Of a stretch of DNA of 64,000 nucleotides, positions 34,190 to 43,667 are shown in pieces. Each line of letters starts with the position of its first letter. The first letter of the stretch is position 1. A program made the translations under genes and the position numbers. Origin of the DNA: Peptoclostridium acidaminophilum DSM 3953 (lineage in GTDB: Bacteria; Bacillota; Clostridia; Peptostreptococcales; Peptostreptococcaceae); the NCBI RefSeq assembly GCF_000597865.1, contig NZ_CP007452.1, positions 1,495,183 through 1,559,182 on the forward strand. The letters run 5' to 3'. The notes below the pieces were generated by a model, which was not told the DNA's origin, made no database searches, and worked only from the letters and a program-made list of their open reading frames with translations.

Positions 34190-34442
34190 AATAAAATCCC
34201 CCTTGTCTCATTATTCATGTCAGTTTTAATTTTACAGTTTACAATATTAATATACCCTTTTGAACCCAACAAAACTATTTTGTTAAATACTTCATGAAAT
34301 TTCATTGCATATTCTGTATTCAGTGTCTTGTCAGCAATGTATTTGTAAAACATCTGATAATTTGATTTACTTAACATGAAATTGTGGTATAAATTTCAGT
34401 ATAAGTATAATATGAGCAAGTACAGCATGGGAGGTAGTTATA

Positions 34443-35327
34443 GTGCTAATCAGGGAATTTTTAGAGAAGAGATATTCAGCCCGTGAATATGAACAAAAGC
34501 AGCTTTCAGAAAACACCATAAAGACCATTATCGATTATGCCCACGAAATAGAAGCAAGCATAAAAAGCGTAAAGGTCAGATTCTTATTCTTGAAGGACGG
34601 AGCCGGAGTATACGAAAAGCTTAACGGCTATGCCGGCTATGCCGGAGTGATGATTAAAAGTCCTCACTACATTGGGATTCTTACGGAAGATGAAAACTAC
34701 AGGACGCAAATAGCAGCCTCATATGCAATGCAGTCCCTTATTAAAAAACTTTTCGAGATGGGCCTTGGCACTTGTTGGATTGATTTTTCCAACGCAGGAG
34801 CAAGGCTGCAGGACGAGCTCGCCGGCTCAGAGCTCAGAAATATAAACTATGCAATCTCTGTAGGATACCCCAAGAAGGAGTCCAGGTTCAAGTTTGTCTA
34901 TGTTCCGTCCGCCGCCTATTCAAACGTGTCGAACAATCCATACAGACAAATATCGGAATCAAAAAGCGACAAAAGCGGTGACAGACTGCCCCTGGACCAT
35001 TTCGTGTTCAAGGATGAATTCGGAAAGCAAATAAGCCTTGATGAGCTTGAGCAACGAGGTCTTGCAGATATTTTTTCCCGTATCAGGAACGCGCCTTCAG
35101 CAAGAAATCTTCAGCCATGGAGATTTCTAATACAAAATGAGCGAATAGTCATCGCAGTCAAAAATCCGGCTTCCAAGGAGAGTATGACTGATGCGGGCAT
35201 AATGATGTATCTTTTCGAGGGCATGGCTCACGACGTTGGCATAAGGGGCGAGTGGTCGCTGCTCCCTCTGGATGAGTTTGAATACGAAAGCGATAAATAT
35301 GCATACGTTGGAGAATTCAAGGTTTGA
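34443..35327 (+). CDS. nitroreductase-family flavoprotein
   Basis: A 294-residue protein starting with GTG at 34443 behind GGGAGG. It matches the diverged nitroreductase subfamily with two half-domains: FLEKRYSAREYEQKQLS and its later copy IFSRIRNAPSARNLQPWRF (the FMN-binding Arg-Ser region), plus MGLGTCWIDF and a repeat-like final strand. These enzymes bind FMN and use NAD(P)H. The ligand is not predictable. It is a single gene facing a bidirectional hairpin. Confidence 0.8.
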   Translation: MLIREFLEKRYSAREYEQKQLSENTIKTIIDYAHEIEASIKSVKVRFLFLKDGAGVYEKLNGYAGYAGVMIKSPHYIGILTEDENYRTQIAASYAMQSLIKKLFEMGLGTCWIDFSNAGARLQDELAGSELRNINYAISVGYPKKESRFKFVYVPSAAYSNVSNNPYRQISESKSDKSGDRLPLDHFVFKDEFGKQISLDELEQRGLADIFSRIRNAPSARNLQPWRFLIQNERIVIAVKNPASKESMTDAGIMMYLFEGMAHDVGIRGEWSLLPLDEFEYESDKYAYVGEFKV

Positions 35328-35349
35328 TGCTAAACAAAACACAAATAAC

Positions 35350-35391
35350 ACAAAAGCGACGCCAGCTTAATGCCGGTGTCGCTTTTATTTG
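35350..35391 (+). terminator. terminator between nitroreductase and small gene (bidirectional)
   Basis: AAAAGCGACGCCAGC / GCCGGTGTCGCTTTT stem, with T-run downstream on either strand. Confidence 0.85.
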
Positions 35392-35403
35392 ACTAAACCA
35401 TTG

Positions 35404-35634
35404 TTAAAATTCCACGTTAAAATCCTTTTGGAGCAGCTCTTTTTCTTCTCTCATTATGCTCTCTTTGAGTTCATCGAAAGTTTTTTCGCCGGTTTGATAT
35501 TTCTTTATCTTCACATCGTATACGACTTCACACTTCTCCCTGAAAACTCCCATATATTCTGCTCTGTTCGGGTGTTTGTCAAAAACATCTTCGAGCTCTT
35601 TTTCAAGCATTCTGACTATGACATCCTTATTCAT
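35404..35634 (-). CDS. small acidic hypothetical protein
   Basis: A 76-residue, charged, helix-prone protein (MNKDVIVRMLEKELEDVFDK). ATG 35634 has a good SD (AGGGAGTG). No signal peptide, membrane helix or Cys motif. It lies alone between the nitroreductase terminator and recU. I do not recognise it. Confidence 0.7.
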   Translation of the reverse strand: MNKDVIVRMLEKELEDVFDKHPNRAEYMGVFREKCEVVYDVKIKKYQTGEKTFDELKESIMREEKELLQKDFNVEF

Positions 35635-35760
35635 AAAATCACTCCCTAAAAGTTTTTAATTTTGAGCTAATTGATTTTATTACTAAAGATGATACCCTGA
35701 AGGCTGCCACAAGAAACACCGATGGCCGAATTATCTGTACATTAAGACAGTACATCCTTC

Positions 35761-36285
35761 TCACCTTGGCTCGTTTATATATATTCCCAGGGTTGCAATA
35801 TAATCAGGCAGGCCGCTTTGCGATGGTATCTCGTATCTATAGTCGATTGCATCCATAGGTATAGATTTCCTTCCGCCTCCCGCGGCATTCTTCCAGTAGC
35901 TATCAACAAGTTCTATTGGAATCAGAAAATATTTGCCCTCTTTCTTGAAGTTGCATATTACAAATGAAAATCCGCCCTGAGCTTTGAACTTAAGCATGTA
36001 TTCCAACTGGTGCTCGTGTATGTTCTGAAGCGGCAGATACGACCTGTCTGTCTCCTTTACATCAAAACATATTGAATGACCCTGGCATATCCCGTAATAG
36101 TCGACCGTGGACCTTTTTTCAAAATAGGCCTCGACTATCCTGCCTGAGCCTATCTTTGTAACCTTGACTGGAACTGGCATCTTTGTGATGAGGGCTATGC
36201 CCTTACGTTCATATATGCCGTTCACATGCTCTATAAGGTTCTCGGTCATGTCGCCCTTGTGTCCAAAGCTTTTCCACCTGGTCAA
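35761..36285 (-). CDS. recU: Holliday junction resolvase RecU
   Basis: A 174-residue protein if it starts at TTG 36285, which has AAGGGG eight bases upstream. A longer frame to 36327 would begin inside the preceding terminator and is rejected. HKGDMTENLIEHVNG, RSTVDYYGICQGHSICFDVKET (the endonuclease acidic/Lys core; only landmark residues D, D-x-K-E-T) and HQLEYMLKFKAQGGFSFV match RecU. It cuts four-way junctions and helps RecA in Firmicutes. The usual neighbour, a penicillin-binding protein gene, is absent. Confidence 0.93.
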   Translation of the reverse strand: MTRWKSFGHKGDMTENLIEHVNGIYERKGIALITKMPVPVKVTKIGSGRIVEAYFEKRSTVDYYGICQGHSICFDVKETDRSYLPLQNIHEHQLEYMLKFKAQGGFSFVICNFKKEGKYFLIPIELVDSYWKNAAGGGRKSIPMDAIDYRYEIPSQSGLPDYIATLGIYINEPR

Positions 36286-36326
36286 TACATCATCCCCTTG
36301 AAATCTTTGTCTCGCCCTAAAATACA

Positions 36327-36353
36327 AAAGGTGCCGCTCAGGGCACCTTTATT
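36327..36353 (-). terminator. terminator before recU
   Basis: AAAGGTGCC / GGCACCTTT stem followed by a T-rich run on the minus strand, between the membrane protein gene and recU. Confidence 0.8.
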
Positions 36354-36367
36354 TGCTTACTCTAGAG

Positions 36368-36874
36368 CTATTTTTTTGGCCTTTGAATATTAACGCCCAG
36401 CTCTTCGAACTTGATTATGTCGTTTGATTTTTCTTCAAAGTATATTCCATAAAGCTTGCCTTTTTTCATGTTGATTTGGCTCGGCGAATACAGCTTTTTA
36501 GTAGTCTTGCCTATTTTGATGTATACTTCGTATTTTTTGAATTTCCCTTTTGGCGGATTGACAGCTATGCACTGACCCTGTATATAAAATTTCTTCCTCT
36601 TGATTGATATGAATATCTTCGCCAGAAATGCTGCAAGTATAGCGGCGAGCACACCGAACAAAATCTTGTATCCAATGCCTTTTATGTAAATTGCCAAAGC
36701 TATCATTGCAATAAATAATGCAACAACTGCTCCCACCCTGAGCAGGGCACTTCTTTGTTCCTTGTTTTTAAGTACATCCCAGTTCAAAAATACATCCCAC
36801 CTTACTCTAATTATTGTTTTTTTTAATGCCGCGCCTGTTGTTCTCTCCTTGTTTATTATATCAAATTTGGGCAT
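36368..36874 (-). CDS. two-helix membrane protein of unknown function
   Basis: A 168-residue protein with about 45 basic cytoplasmic residues, two membrane helices (about 46-65 and 70-90) and a C-terminal domain of about 75 residues rich in Lys and Tyr (FYIQGQCIAVNPPKGKFKKY). The SD is weak. It is transcribed toward recU but separated from it by a terminator. Not recognised. Confidence 0.7.
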   Translation of the reverse strand: MPKFDIINKERTTGAALKKTIIRVRWDVFLNWDVLKNKEQRSALLRVGAVVALFIAMIALAIYIKGIGYKILFGVLAAILAAFLAKIFISIKRKKFYIQGQCIAVNPPKGKFKKYEVYIKIGKTTKKLYSPSQINMKKGKLYGIYFEEKSNDIIKFEELGVNIQRPKK

Positions 36875-36907
36875 TAATAAAAGGGTTATTCTGAAATTTT
36901 GTCTGAA

Positions 36908-36950
36908 ATAAAAGAGCTTCCCGCTCTTATGTAGCGGAAAGCTCTTTTAT
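36908..36950 (-). terminator. terminator after citrate synthase (bidirectional)
   Basis: AAAAGAGCTT-CCGC paired with GCGG-AAGCTCTTTT, flanked by A/T-runs. Confidence 0.85.
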
Positions 36951-36954
36951 TGTT

Positions 36955-38310
36955 TTATCTTTTGGCTAATTCTACGTATTCTCTCATGTCCATGACGCTT
37001 TTGTAGGCAGGCCTCATTATCTTGTTATCGCTTACCACCTGTTCTATTCTGTGGGCACACCAGCCGCATACTCTGGCTGTTGCAAACAGCGGAGTATATA
37101 GTTCATGAGGAATGTTGAGCATATCATATACAAATCCGGAATAAAAGTCTACATTCGCACAAATTACAGCATCCGGTCCCTTAAGCTCCTTGAACGCCTC
37201 TATACTTAGGTTTTCTATGTTCTCGTAGAGAGCAAACTCTTCCTCCCTGCCCTTTTCAACAGCAAGCTCATATGCCTTTCCCTTTAAAAGTACTGCTCTA
37301 GGATCAGAAAGCGTATATACTGCATGGCCCATTCCATATATGAGGCCCGTATTGTCGAACGCATCCTTTCTTAATATTTTTCTCAGATAATCTTTGATTT
37401 CCACCTTATCGCTCCAGCTGGATATGTTCTCCTTTATGTTGTCAATCATGTTGAGAACCTTCAGGTTGGCACCTCCGTGCTTGGGCCCCTTCAATGAACC
37501 AACGGCAGTTGCTATGGCAGAATATGTGTCTGTTCCTGTTGATGAAACCACGTGTGTTGCAAATGCAGAGTTGTTTCCTCCGCCGTGCTCGGCATGTATT
37601 ACAAGCGAAAGATCAAGCAGCTCCGCCTCTTTTTCAGTATACTTGTTATCCGGCCTTATCATGTAGAGTAGATTTTCAGCAGTTCCAAGCTCAGGCACTG
37701 GCGAATGTATGAAAAGGCTCTTATTGTCATGGTAGTGCCTCTTCGCCTGATAACCGTAGGCAACTATTGTAGGGAATCTTGCTATCAGCTCAAGACTCTG
37801 TCTTAGCAAGTTTTTCACGCTTATATCGTCAGGGTTATTGTCATAAGAATACGATACAAGTATACTCCTTTGAAGCTTGTTCATTATATCCTTGCTTGGA
37901 TTTTTCAAGATCATGTTCTCAGTAAAGCTCTTTGGCAGAACCCTCAGTTCTCCAAGCAGCTTTTTGAACTCGTCAAGCTGAGATTGCGTTGGCAGTTCAC
38001 CAAATAAGAGCAAATAGCACACTTCTTCGAAGCCGTGCCTCTTTTCCTTCTGGAAGCCTTGAACTACGTCTTTCAAATCCATCCCTCTATATATAAGAGC
38101 TCCCTCGTCGGGCACTATTTCACCTGCATCGACAACATACCCGTGTACCGAACCCACCTGAGTGAGACCAACCAGTACCCCCGTGCCATTTTCATTTCTA
38201 AGACCGCGCTTAACATTATACATGCCATAGTAGTCCGAAGGTATGCGATTTGTTTTTTCAACTGCTTCAGCCATCTTGTTAATAAGTGCCACGTAAAATT
38301 CTTCTGACAT
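36955..38310 (-). CDS. gltA: citrate synthase
   Basis: A 451-residue protein from ATG 38310 (GGAGGTG SD); a frame to 38331 lies upstream of that SD. Motifs: LVIHAEHGGGNNSAFATHVV with the first catalytic His, LKGPKHGGANLKV, GMGHAVYTLSDPRA with the second His, and an Asp in DFYSGFVYDML. Length suits the long bacterial form with an N-terminal extension. It condenses acetyl-CoA and oxaloacetate; together with icd at 61.5 kb the window encodes two steps of the oxidative route to 2-oxoglutarate (no aconitase seen). 2-Methylcitrate activity cannot be excluded. Confidence 0.93.
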   Translation of the reverse strand: MSEEFYVALINKMAEAVEKTNRIPSDYYGMYNVKRGLRNENGTGVLVGLTQVGSVHGYVVDAGEIVPDEGALIYRGMDLKDVVQGFQKEKRHGFEEVCYLLLFGELPTQSQLDEFKKLLGELRVLPKSFTENMILKNPSKDIMNKLQRSILVSYSYDNNPDDISVKNLLRQSLELIARFPTIVAYGYQAKRHYHDNKSLFIHSPVPELGTAENLLYMIRPDNKYTEKEAELLDLSLVIHAEHGGGNNSAFATHVVSSTGTDTYSAIATAVGSLKGPKHGGANLKVLNMIDNIKENISSWSDKVEIKDYLRKILRKDAFDNTGLIYGMGHAVYTLSDPRAVLLKGKAYELAVEKGREEEFALYENIENLSIEAFKELKGPDAVICANVDFYSGFVYDMLNIPHELYTPLFATARVCGWCAHRIEQVVSDNKIMRPAYKSVMDMREYVELAKR

Positions 38311-38551
38311 GAAATCCACCTCCAATAGCATTCGTTGCAGGCATTCCTGCAGCTATTCTTCTCAATTATTTTAATATTTAATATATATTAACACATTAAA
38401 GCTGAATTGTGTGATATTTTTTTGTTATTTTGCAGGATTTTTAAAATGATTCTGCAAAAAAACATTTCTAGTCCCATATTTATTTTCATATAGGTAATCT
38501 ACCTTTCAAATAAAGTGTTTTTTTTACAATGCACTGATGTACTGAAATATA

Positions 38552-38595
38552 AACAAAAATACCAGATGCATAGCATCTGGTATTTTTGTTTATAT
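38552..38595 (-). terminator. terminator after glyA
   Basis: A perfect long stem, AAATACCAGATGC-ATA-GCATCTGGTATTT, flanked by A/T-runs. Confidence 0.92.
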
Positions 38596-38596
38596 T

Positions 38597-39832
38597 TTAT
38601 AGAGACTGATATAACGGAAATTCACTTGTTAGTTTTTTAACCATTTCTGCAGCCTTCTCTATGTTGTTCTCCTCTATTACTACCCTTATAACCTCCGCAA
38701 TAGTCTCCATTTGCTCTTCTTTCATGCCTCTGGTTGTAACTGCAGGAGTTCCGATTCTTATGCCGCTTGTAACAAACGGACTTGCAGTATCGAATGGAAC
38801 TGTGTTTTTATTTACTGTTATGTGCGCTTCGTCGAGTCTCTTTTCTGCATCCTTTCCTGTTATCTCATGATTTCTAAGATCTACAAGTATAAGGTGGTTG
38901 TCTGTTCCTCCAGACACTACTCTGAAACCTTTATCAACAAGAGCTTTTGCCAGAGCTCTGGCATTCGCTATTACCTGCTGCTGGTATTCCTTGAAACCGT
39001 CGCTTAGTGCCTCCTTGAAGCACACAGCCTTTGCTGCTATAACATGCTCAAGCGGTCCTCCCTGAAGTCCCGGGAATATGGCCTTGTCTATAGCCTTGGC
39101 ATGCTCTTCCTTGCAAAGTATTACGCCTCCTCTTGGTCCTCTTAGAGTCTTGTGAGTAGTAGATGTAACAAAATCTGCATACTCGCATGGATTCTGATGA
39201 AGTCCCGCAGCTACAAGACCTGCTATGTGGGCCATGTCAACCATAAGCAGCGCGCCTACTTCGTCTGCTATTTCCCTGAATCTCTTAAAGTCTATCTGTC
39301 TTGGATAAGCAGTTGCTCCTGCAACTATCATCTTTGGCTTTTCTCTCTTTGCTATTTCCAAAACCTCGTCATAATCTATAAGCTCATCTTCTTGTCTAAC
39401 CCCATAAGGTATGAATTCAAAATATTTTCCTGAAATGTTTACCGGCGAGCCGTGAGTAAGGTGCCCTCCCTGAGAAAGGTTCATTCCCATAACTTTGTCT
39501 CCATAGTTTAGGAATGCAAGATATACTCCCATATTAGCACTGCTTCCAGAGTGCGGCTGAACGTTGGCATGTTCTGCACCGAATAGCTTTTTAAGTCTTT
39601 CTATGGCGAGCGATTCCACAACATCTACATTTTCACAGCCACCGTAGTATCTCTTGCCAGGATAGCCTTCAGCATATTTGTTTGTAAACTGGCTGCCCAT
39701 AGCCTCCATAACAGCTTCCGAAACAAAGTTCTCAGATGCAATAAGCTCGATGTTAGTGTTTTGCCTTGTTATTTCTTTTTTAAGAGCCTCATACACATCG
39801 ATGTCTACATTCTTCAAATTAGTAAAATCCAT
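38597..39832 (-). CDS. glyA: serine hydroxymethyltransferase
   Basis: A 411-residue protein, the usual GlyA length. [55 protein letters not shown] and [15 protein letters not shown] (PLP-binding Lys) are all canonical. It interconverts serine and glycine with tetrahydrofolate. It is a single gene with a strong terminator. A TATAAT box lies on its strand at 39898-39903, about 65 bases upstream of the start, with only a weak -35. Confidence 0.98.
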   Translation of the reverse strand: MDFTNLKNVDIDVYEALKKEITRQNTNIELIASENFVSEAVMEAMGSQFTNKYAEGYPGKRYYGGCENVDVVESLAIERLKKLFGAEHANVQPHSGSSANMGVYLAFLNYGDKVMGMNLSQGGHLTHGSPVNISGKYFEFIPYGVRQEDELIDYDEVLEIAKREKPKMIVAGATAYPRQIDFKRFREIADEVGALLMVDMAHIAGLVAAGLHQNPCEYADFVTSTTHKTLRGPRGGVILCKEEHAKAIDKAIFPGLQGGPLEHVIAAKAVCFKEALSDGFKEYQQQVIANARALAKALVDKGFRVVSGGTDNHLILVDLRNHEITGKDAEKRLDEAHITVNKNTVPFDTASPFVTSGIRIGTPAVTTRGMKEEQMETIAEVIRVVIEENNIEKAAEMVKKLTSEFPLYQSL

Positions 39833-40322
39833 AATTCTATCCCCTTTTCAAATTATTCTTAAAATAGCGCATGTCCACGCTGAAATAACATACGACCATT
39901 ATAATACACTTTTTGCATTAATGCCACGTTTTTTTTAGCAATAATGAGCATTAATATTCGTGAAAACGTTATTTGTAACATACTAAATAACCTTGTTAAT
40001 TTTATGATATATACTGTTATTTTTCGACACTTTTAATCTAGCATTTTTTATTAAAATATATTTATATGTCTATATAATATATTTATCTTAATATTCGGGT
40101 TTTAATCTATATTCATTTATTTTTTCGTATTTATTTTTTTATATTTAGTTTTCAAAAAAATTTTTCTATAGCTCGCAAAAAAACGAATTTCTGTTCATAT
40201 TTTTCATAAGCAGCTTTCATTATTGAAGTTGCTGTTTACATATAATATAATTCTTCTATACTTGCTTCTTCGCATTACTGCTAAGGCAATGCTCTATAGG
40301 CTCAGTTCAGCATATTATTTTA
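39833..40322. other. AT-rich intergenic region between glyA and thrE-like genes
   Basis: About 500 bases of strongly AT-rich DNA between two divergent genes. I find no coding frame, no riboswitch signature and no tRNA. It holds a probable glyA -10 (39898-39903, minus) and a probable promoter for the exporter genes (40223-40251, plus). Confidence 0.6.
40223..40251 (+). promoter_or_regulatory. probable promoter of the ThrE-like genes
   Basis: TTGAAG, 17-base spacer, TATAAT, about 90 bases upstream of the TTG start. Confidence 0.5.
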
Positions 40323-40340
40323 ACAGAGGAGGAGTCATTT

Positions 40341-41111
40341 TTGCTTAAAAATGAAGTTTTGCAGATAGCCCTGTATTCAGGCGAAATAATGCTAAAAAGC
40401 GGAGCCGAAACATACAGGGTTGAAGATATTATAGATCGCATGTGCAAATCCAAGGAGCTCCATGAAGTCAGCTCTTTTGTTACCCCAACTGGACTTTTCG
40501 TGTCCGATAACAAGACCAGAGAAAGCACCTCAATAATAAAGAGGGTGAAAAACCGAAAGATTGACCTCGATAAAATATCACAGGTCAACAACTTTGCAAG
40601 AAGCTTTGTGAAAAGTGAAATTCCATATGAAGAGGCTATGAATAAATTGAAAAAAATAGACAACACGCCTAAGTTCCACCCGGCTTTAACTCTTATTCTC
40701 ATAGGGCTTGCTGCCGCTTTTTTCACGCTGCTGTCCGGCGGTAAACCCCTCGATTTTATAGCTACATTTTTTGTAAGCATAATTTCGATTATAGTCTTCT
40801 GGAGCATAGATAGGCTTAGTGATACGCAATTCCTGTCCACAACGGCCAGCGCCGCTGTAATTTCGCTATGCTCTGTAATATCCTCCAAAATAGGTCTTGT
40901 GACGAGCTTTGACATGATTATTGTAGGCGCAGTTATGCCTCTTGTGCCAGGAGTTGCTTTGACAAACGGCATAAGAGACCTCATATCAGGAGATATAATA
41001 TCTGGCATATCCCGCGTATTCGAGGCAGTAATGATAGCCGTTTCCATAGCCGTGGGCGTAGGCTTAGTGCTCGGTTTTTGGACAGGTGTTTTAGGAGGTT
41101 CGCTCATATGA
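40341..41111 (+). CDS. ThrE-family threonine/serine exporter, larger subunit
   Basis: A 256-residue protein starting with TTG at 40341 behind GAGGAGG. A soluble N-terminal part (about 1-115: SGAETYRVEDIIDRM and FVTPTGLFVS are family signatures) precedes five hydrophobic segments. This is the DUF1212 half of ThrE. The second half is the next gene. Together they export threonine or serine in relatives; the position beside glyA fits serine/glycine overflow, an inference only. Confidence 0.85.
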   Translation: MLKNEVLQIALYSGEIMLKSGAETYRVEDIIDRMCKSKELHEVSSFVTPTGLFVSDNKTRESTSIIKRVKNRKIDLDKISQVNNFARSFVKSEIPYEEAMNKLKKIDNTPKFHPALTLILIGLAAAFFTLLSGGKPLDFIATFFVSIISIIVFWSIDRLSDTQFLSTTASAAVISLCSVISSKIGLVTSFDMIIVGAVMPLVPGVALTNGIRDLISGDIISGISRVFEAVMIAVSIAVGVGLVLGFWTGVLGGSLI

Positions 41112-41560
41112 TATTTAAACAGTTTTTATTCTCGTTCATTTCTACCGTGGGCTTTAGCGTTTTCTTCAATGCGCCAAGAAGCTCGGTGCCTTACGCAGGC
41201 TTTACTGGAGGATTTGGCTGGATAGCCTACTATATTTTGAAATCCGCTGGATATATTGCACCCTTAGCCAGCCTGGCCGGCGCAATCGTAGTCGGAACGC
41301 TTGGCGAGCTGTTTGCCCGCATTGATAAAAAACCTGTAACTGCCTTCGTGGTCCCAGGGATTATACCTCTAGTACCCGGATACGGCCTGTATTTAACAAT
41401 GATAGGCCTCTTAAACAACGATTACACCTCGGCCATACAAATCGGTAACGAGACCATACTGACGGGCGGCGCAATTGCCATGGGGATAATAATAGTTTCA
41501 TCCATGGCCAAGATTTTCAAAAGCCAGAAAATCGTTGCATTGAATTCGATCAAAAAATAA
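41108..41560 (+). CDS. ThrE-family exporter, smaller subunit (DUF3815)
   Basis: A 150-residue membrane protein from ATG 41108, which overlaps the stop of the previous gene (ATGA) and has AGGAGG upstream. Four to five helices; NAPRSSVPYAGFTGGFGWI and VPGIIPLVPGYGLY are family motifs. The pair of small genes replaces the single fused ThrE known in Actinobacteria. Confidence 0.85.
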   Translation: MIFKQFLFSFISTVGFSVFFNAPRSSVPYAGFTGGFGWIAYYILKSAGYIAPLASLAGAIVVGTLGELFARIDKKPVTAFVVPGIIPLVPGYGLYLTMIGLLNNDYTSAIQIGNETILTGGAIAMGIIIVSSMAKIFKSQKIVALNSIKK

Positions 41561-41568
41561 TAGCCGTA

Positions 41569-41614
41569 AAATAAAATCCCGAAGCCGCTCTCTTTTGAAA
41601 GCTGCTCCGGGATT
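41569..41614 (+). terminator. terminator between thrE-like and nucleoside transporter genes (bidirectional)
   Basis: AAAATCCCGAAGC / GCTCCGGGATTTT stem with a long loop (15-20 bases). Confidence 0.75.
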
Positions 41615-41621
41615 TTCGGTT

Positions 41622-42554
41622 TTATCGGTCTTCTCTGAAATACGGCTCGCCCAGGCTCTGGGGCGCCATATTCTCTTTTGATTTTTTTGCCGACACTGCT
41701 ATTAGCACTATTATTGTGGCAATATAAGGCAGCATGTCTATCATGTACTGCGATACCGCTATGTCGAATTTTTGTATTCTAAAGCCTACTATGTCAAGCC
41801 CCCCGAAGAATATTGCGCTGAGCATGGCTTTGTATGGATTCCACATGCTGAATATTACAAGCGCCACGGCAATCCAGCCTCTTCCTGATGTGACATTTTC
41901 CTGCCACGAAGGTATATATACAAGCGAAAGGTAAGCGCCTCCAAGCGCGCAAAGCGCACCACCCACTATTATATGGACGTACTTGTAGAGGGTGACGTTT
42001 ATGCCGCTTGCATCTGCAGCTGCTGGATTTTCTCCTACTACTCTAAGGTTAAGGCCCAGCCTGGTCTTATAAAAATAAACTCCTGCAGCTATCGCCACTA
42101 TAAATCCCATGTACACAAATATGCTCTGTTGGAACAGTACCGGCCCTATGAAAGGTATACTGCCAAGCAGAGGTATGTTAACAGCCGCAAAGAATTTGCT
42201 GATTCCTTCAGGTACAACCTGCCCCATTAGCGATTGTCCAGTGAAGCTTGCGACTCCCGTCCCAAGAATAGTAAGCGAAAGTCCCGTTACAACCTGGTTT
42301 GCGCGCAGTGTGACAGTAAGAAAAGCGAATACGAGGGCACCTGCTGCTCCTGCAAGCAGTGCTCCCATTACAGCCAAAAATGGATTGGCCGTTATAAGTC
42401 CGACTTGAAAGCCTGCCACAGCTCCAAGCAGCATAAGCCCTTCAACTCCAAGGTTGAGATTTCCGGACTTTTCAGTTATTATCTCTCCCACTGTCGCAAA
42501 TAATAGTGGCATTCCGGCCTGCACGGCTGCGCTCAGAAAAGATATCAAAGCCAT
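41622..42554 (-). CDS. BMP-type nucleoside ABC transporter permease (NupQ-like)
   Basis: A 310-residue membrane protein of the BPD_transp_2 family, with about nine helices. ATVGEIITEKSGNLNLGVEGLML at the start and GENPAAADASGINVTLYKY are signatures of the second permease in nucleoside transporters (B. subtilis NupQ, formerly YufQ). It ends the leftward transporter operon; SD GAAGGAG. Confidence 0.9.
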   Translation of the reverse strand: MALISFLSAAVQAGMPLLFATVGEIITEKSGNLNLGVEGLMLLGAVAGFQVGLITANPFLAVMGALLAGAAGALVFAFLTVTLRANQVVTGLSLTILGTGVASFTGQSLMGQVVPEGISKFFAAVNIPLLGSIPFIGPVLFQQSIFVYMGFIVAIAAGVYFYKTRLGLNLRVVGENPAAADASGINVTLYKYVHIIVGGALCALGGAYLSLVYIPSWQENVTSGRGWIAVALVIFSMWNPYKAMLSAIFFGGLDIVGFRIQKFDIAVSQYMIDMLPYIATIIVLIAVSAKKSKENMAPQSLGEPYFREDR

Positions 42555-42581
42555 AGTTTTTGCTCCTTCCGTTTAATTAAA

Positions 42582-43667
42582 TCAGGCAGTCCTTGCACCA
42601 TCTTCATTATCACTTGGTTTTTCCTTTTTTATATCGATTTTATACTTTGAGAAGAATTCGCTTCCAAGTACAAATATTAGTATCATTCCCTGCAAAATTT
42701 GCGCCGCTGACTGCGGTATCTGGAAAGCCGTTTGAATGTATGCTCCGCCCTGTACAAGAGTTGCAAACAGGAACGAAACCAGCAGTATTATAGGCGCGCT
42801 GAGTCCTGAAAGCCATGCTACTATTATAGCAGTATACCCGACTCCTCCAGCAATCTCTATCGAAAGCGTGTTGCTTACGGCAGAAGCCTGAATCATGCCG
42901 GCAAGTCCGCATAATGCGCCGCTCATGAATATGGCTATTAGTGTGATCTTTTTTACATTCATGCCTGCATATAACGCTGTTGTTTCACTTTCTCCTATAA
43001 CGCTTATCTCAAAACCTTTTTTTGAATATTTCATAAACACATATATCCCCGCTATAAACAGCAAACATATTATCCAGCCGGCGTGTATACCAAGTACACT
43101 CGGAAGCACGGCATTAGAAGAAAAGTTTGGTATCTTGGGGAATCCAAGTGCGTTCGGATCCTTCCAAGGTCCATACTGAAGATATGTGACCCACTGCAGC
43201 GCTATATAGTTCATCATAAGAGTAAACAGAGTCTCGTTGGTTCCAAGTCTTGCCTTGAAGAAAGCCGGAATAAGAGCCCAAAGCCCTCCGCCCACCATGC
43301 CAGCTACAATCATAAGCGGCATGAGCAGCGCCATAGGCATGCTTGGAAATTTGAGCGCAAAAAAACTCGCCAGAAAAGCCCCCATAAGTATTTGTCCTTC
43401 ACCGCCTATATTCCAAAACTTCATTTTGAAAGCGATGAGTATTCCTAGAGACGTTATTGCAAGCGGTATGGTCTTTATAACAGTCTCGTTGAATCTGTAA
43501 AGAGAACCGAAACAGCCTTCAAGCATTGAGAAATAAACGCTGAAGGGGTTGTGTCCAAGAGAAAGTATGAATACAGTCGATGCCACGAATGCCAAAATGA
43601 CAGCCGTTATCTTAATAGCCACAAGCTGCTGCTTTGAGGGCTCAGGCTTTTTTATTATTCTAAGCAT
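42582..43667 (-). CDS. BMP-type nucleoside ABC transporter permease (NupP-like)
   Basis: About 361 residues from ATG 43667 (363 from 43673); GGAG sits nine bases before the inner ATG. A BPD_transp_2 permease with about ten helices: FMKYSKKGFEISVIGESETTALYAGMNVKKI carries the cytoplasmic loop that contacts the ATPase (landmark GESETTALYAG). It overlaps the end of the ATPase gene, a usual coupling in this operon type. Confidence 0.9.
   Translation of the reverse strand: MLRIIKKPEPSKQQLVAIKITAVILAFVASTVFILSLGHNPFSVYFSMLEGCFGSLYRFNETVIKTIPLAITSLGILIAFKMKFWNIGGEGQILMGAFLASFFALKFPSMPMALLMPLMIVAGMVGGGLWALIPAFFKARLGTNETLFTLMMNYIALQWVTYLQYGPWKDPNALGFPKIPNFSSNAVLPSVLGIHAGWIICLLFIAGIYVFMKYSKKGFEISVIGESETTALYAGMNVKKITLIAIFMSGALCGLAGMIQASAVSNTLSIEIAGGVGYTAIIVAWLSGLSAPIILLVSFLFATLVQGGAYIQTAFQIPQSAAQILQGMILIFVLGSEFFSKYKIDIKKEKPSDNEDGARTA

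Noticed and set aside
36286-36327. N-terminal extension of RecU
   Set aside because: Start codon is within the T-run of a terminator and lacks an SD.
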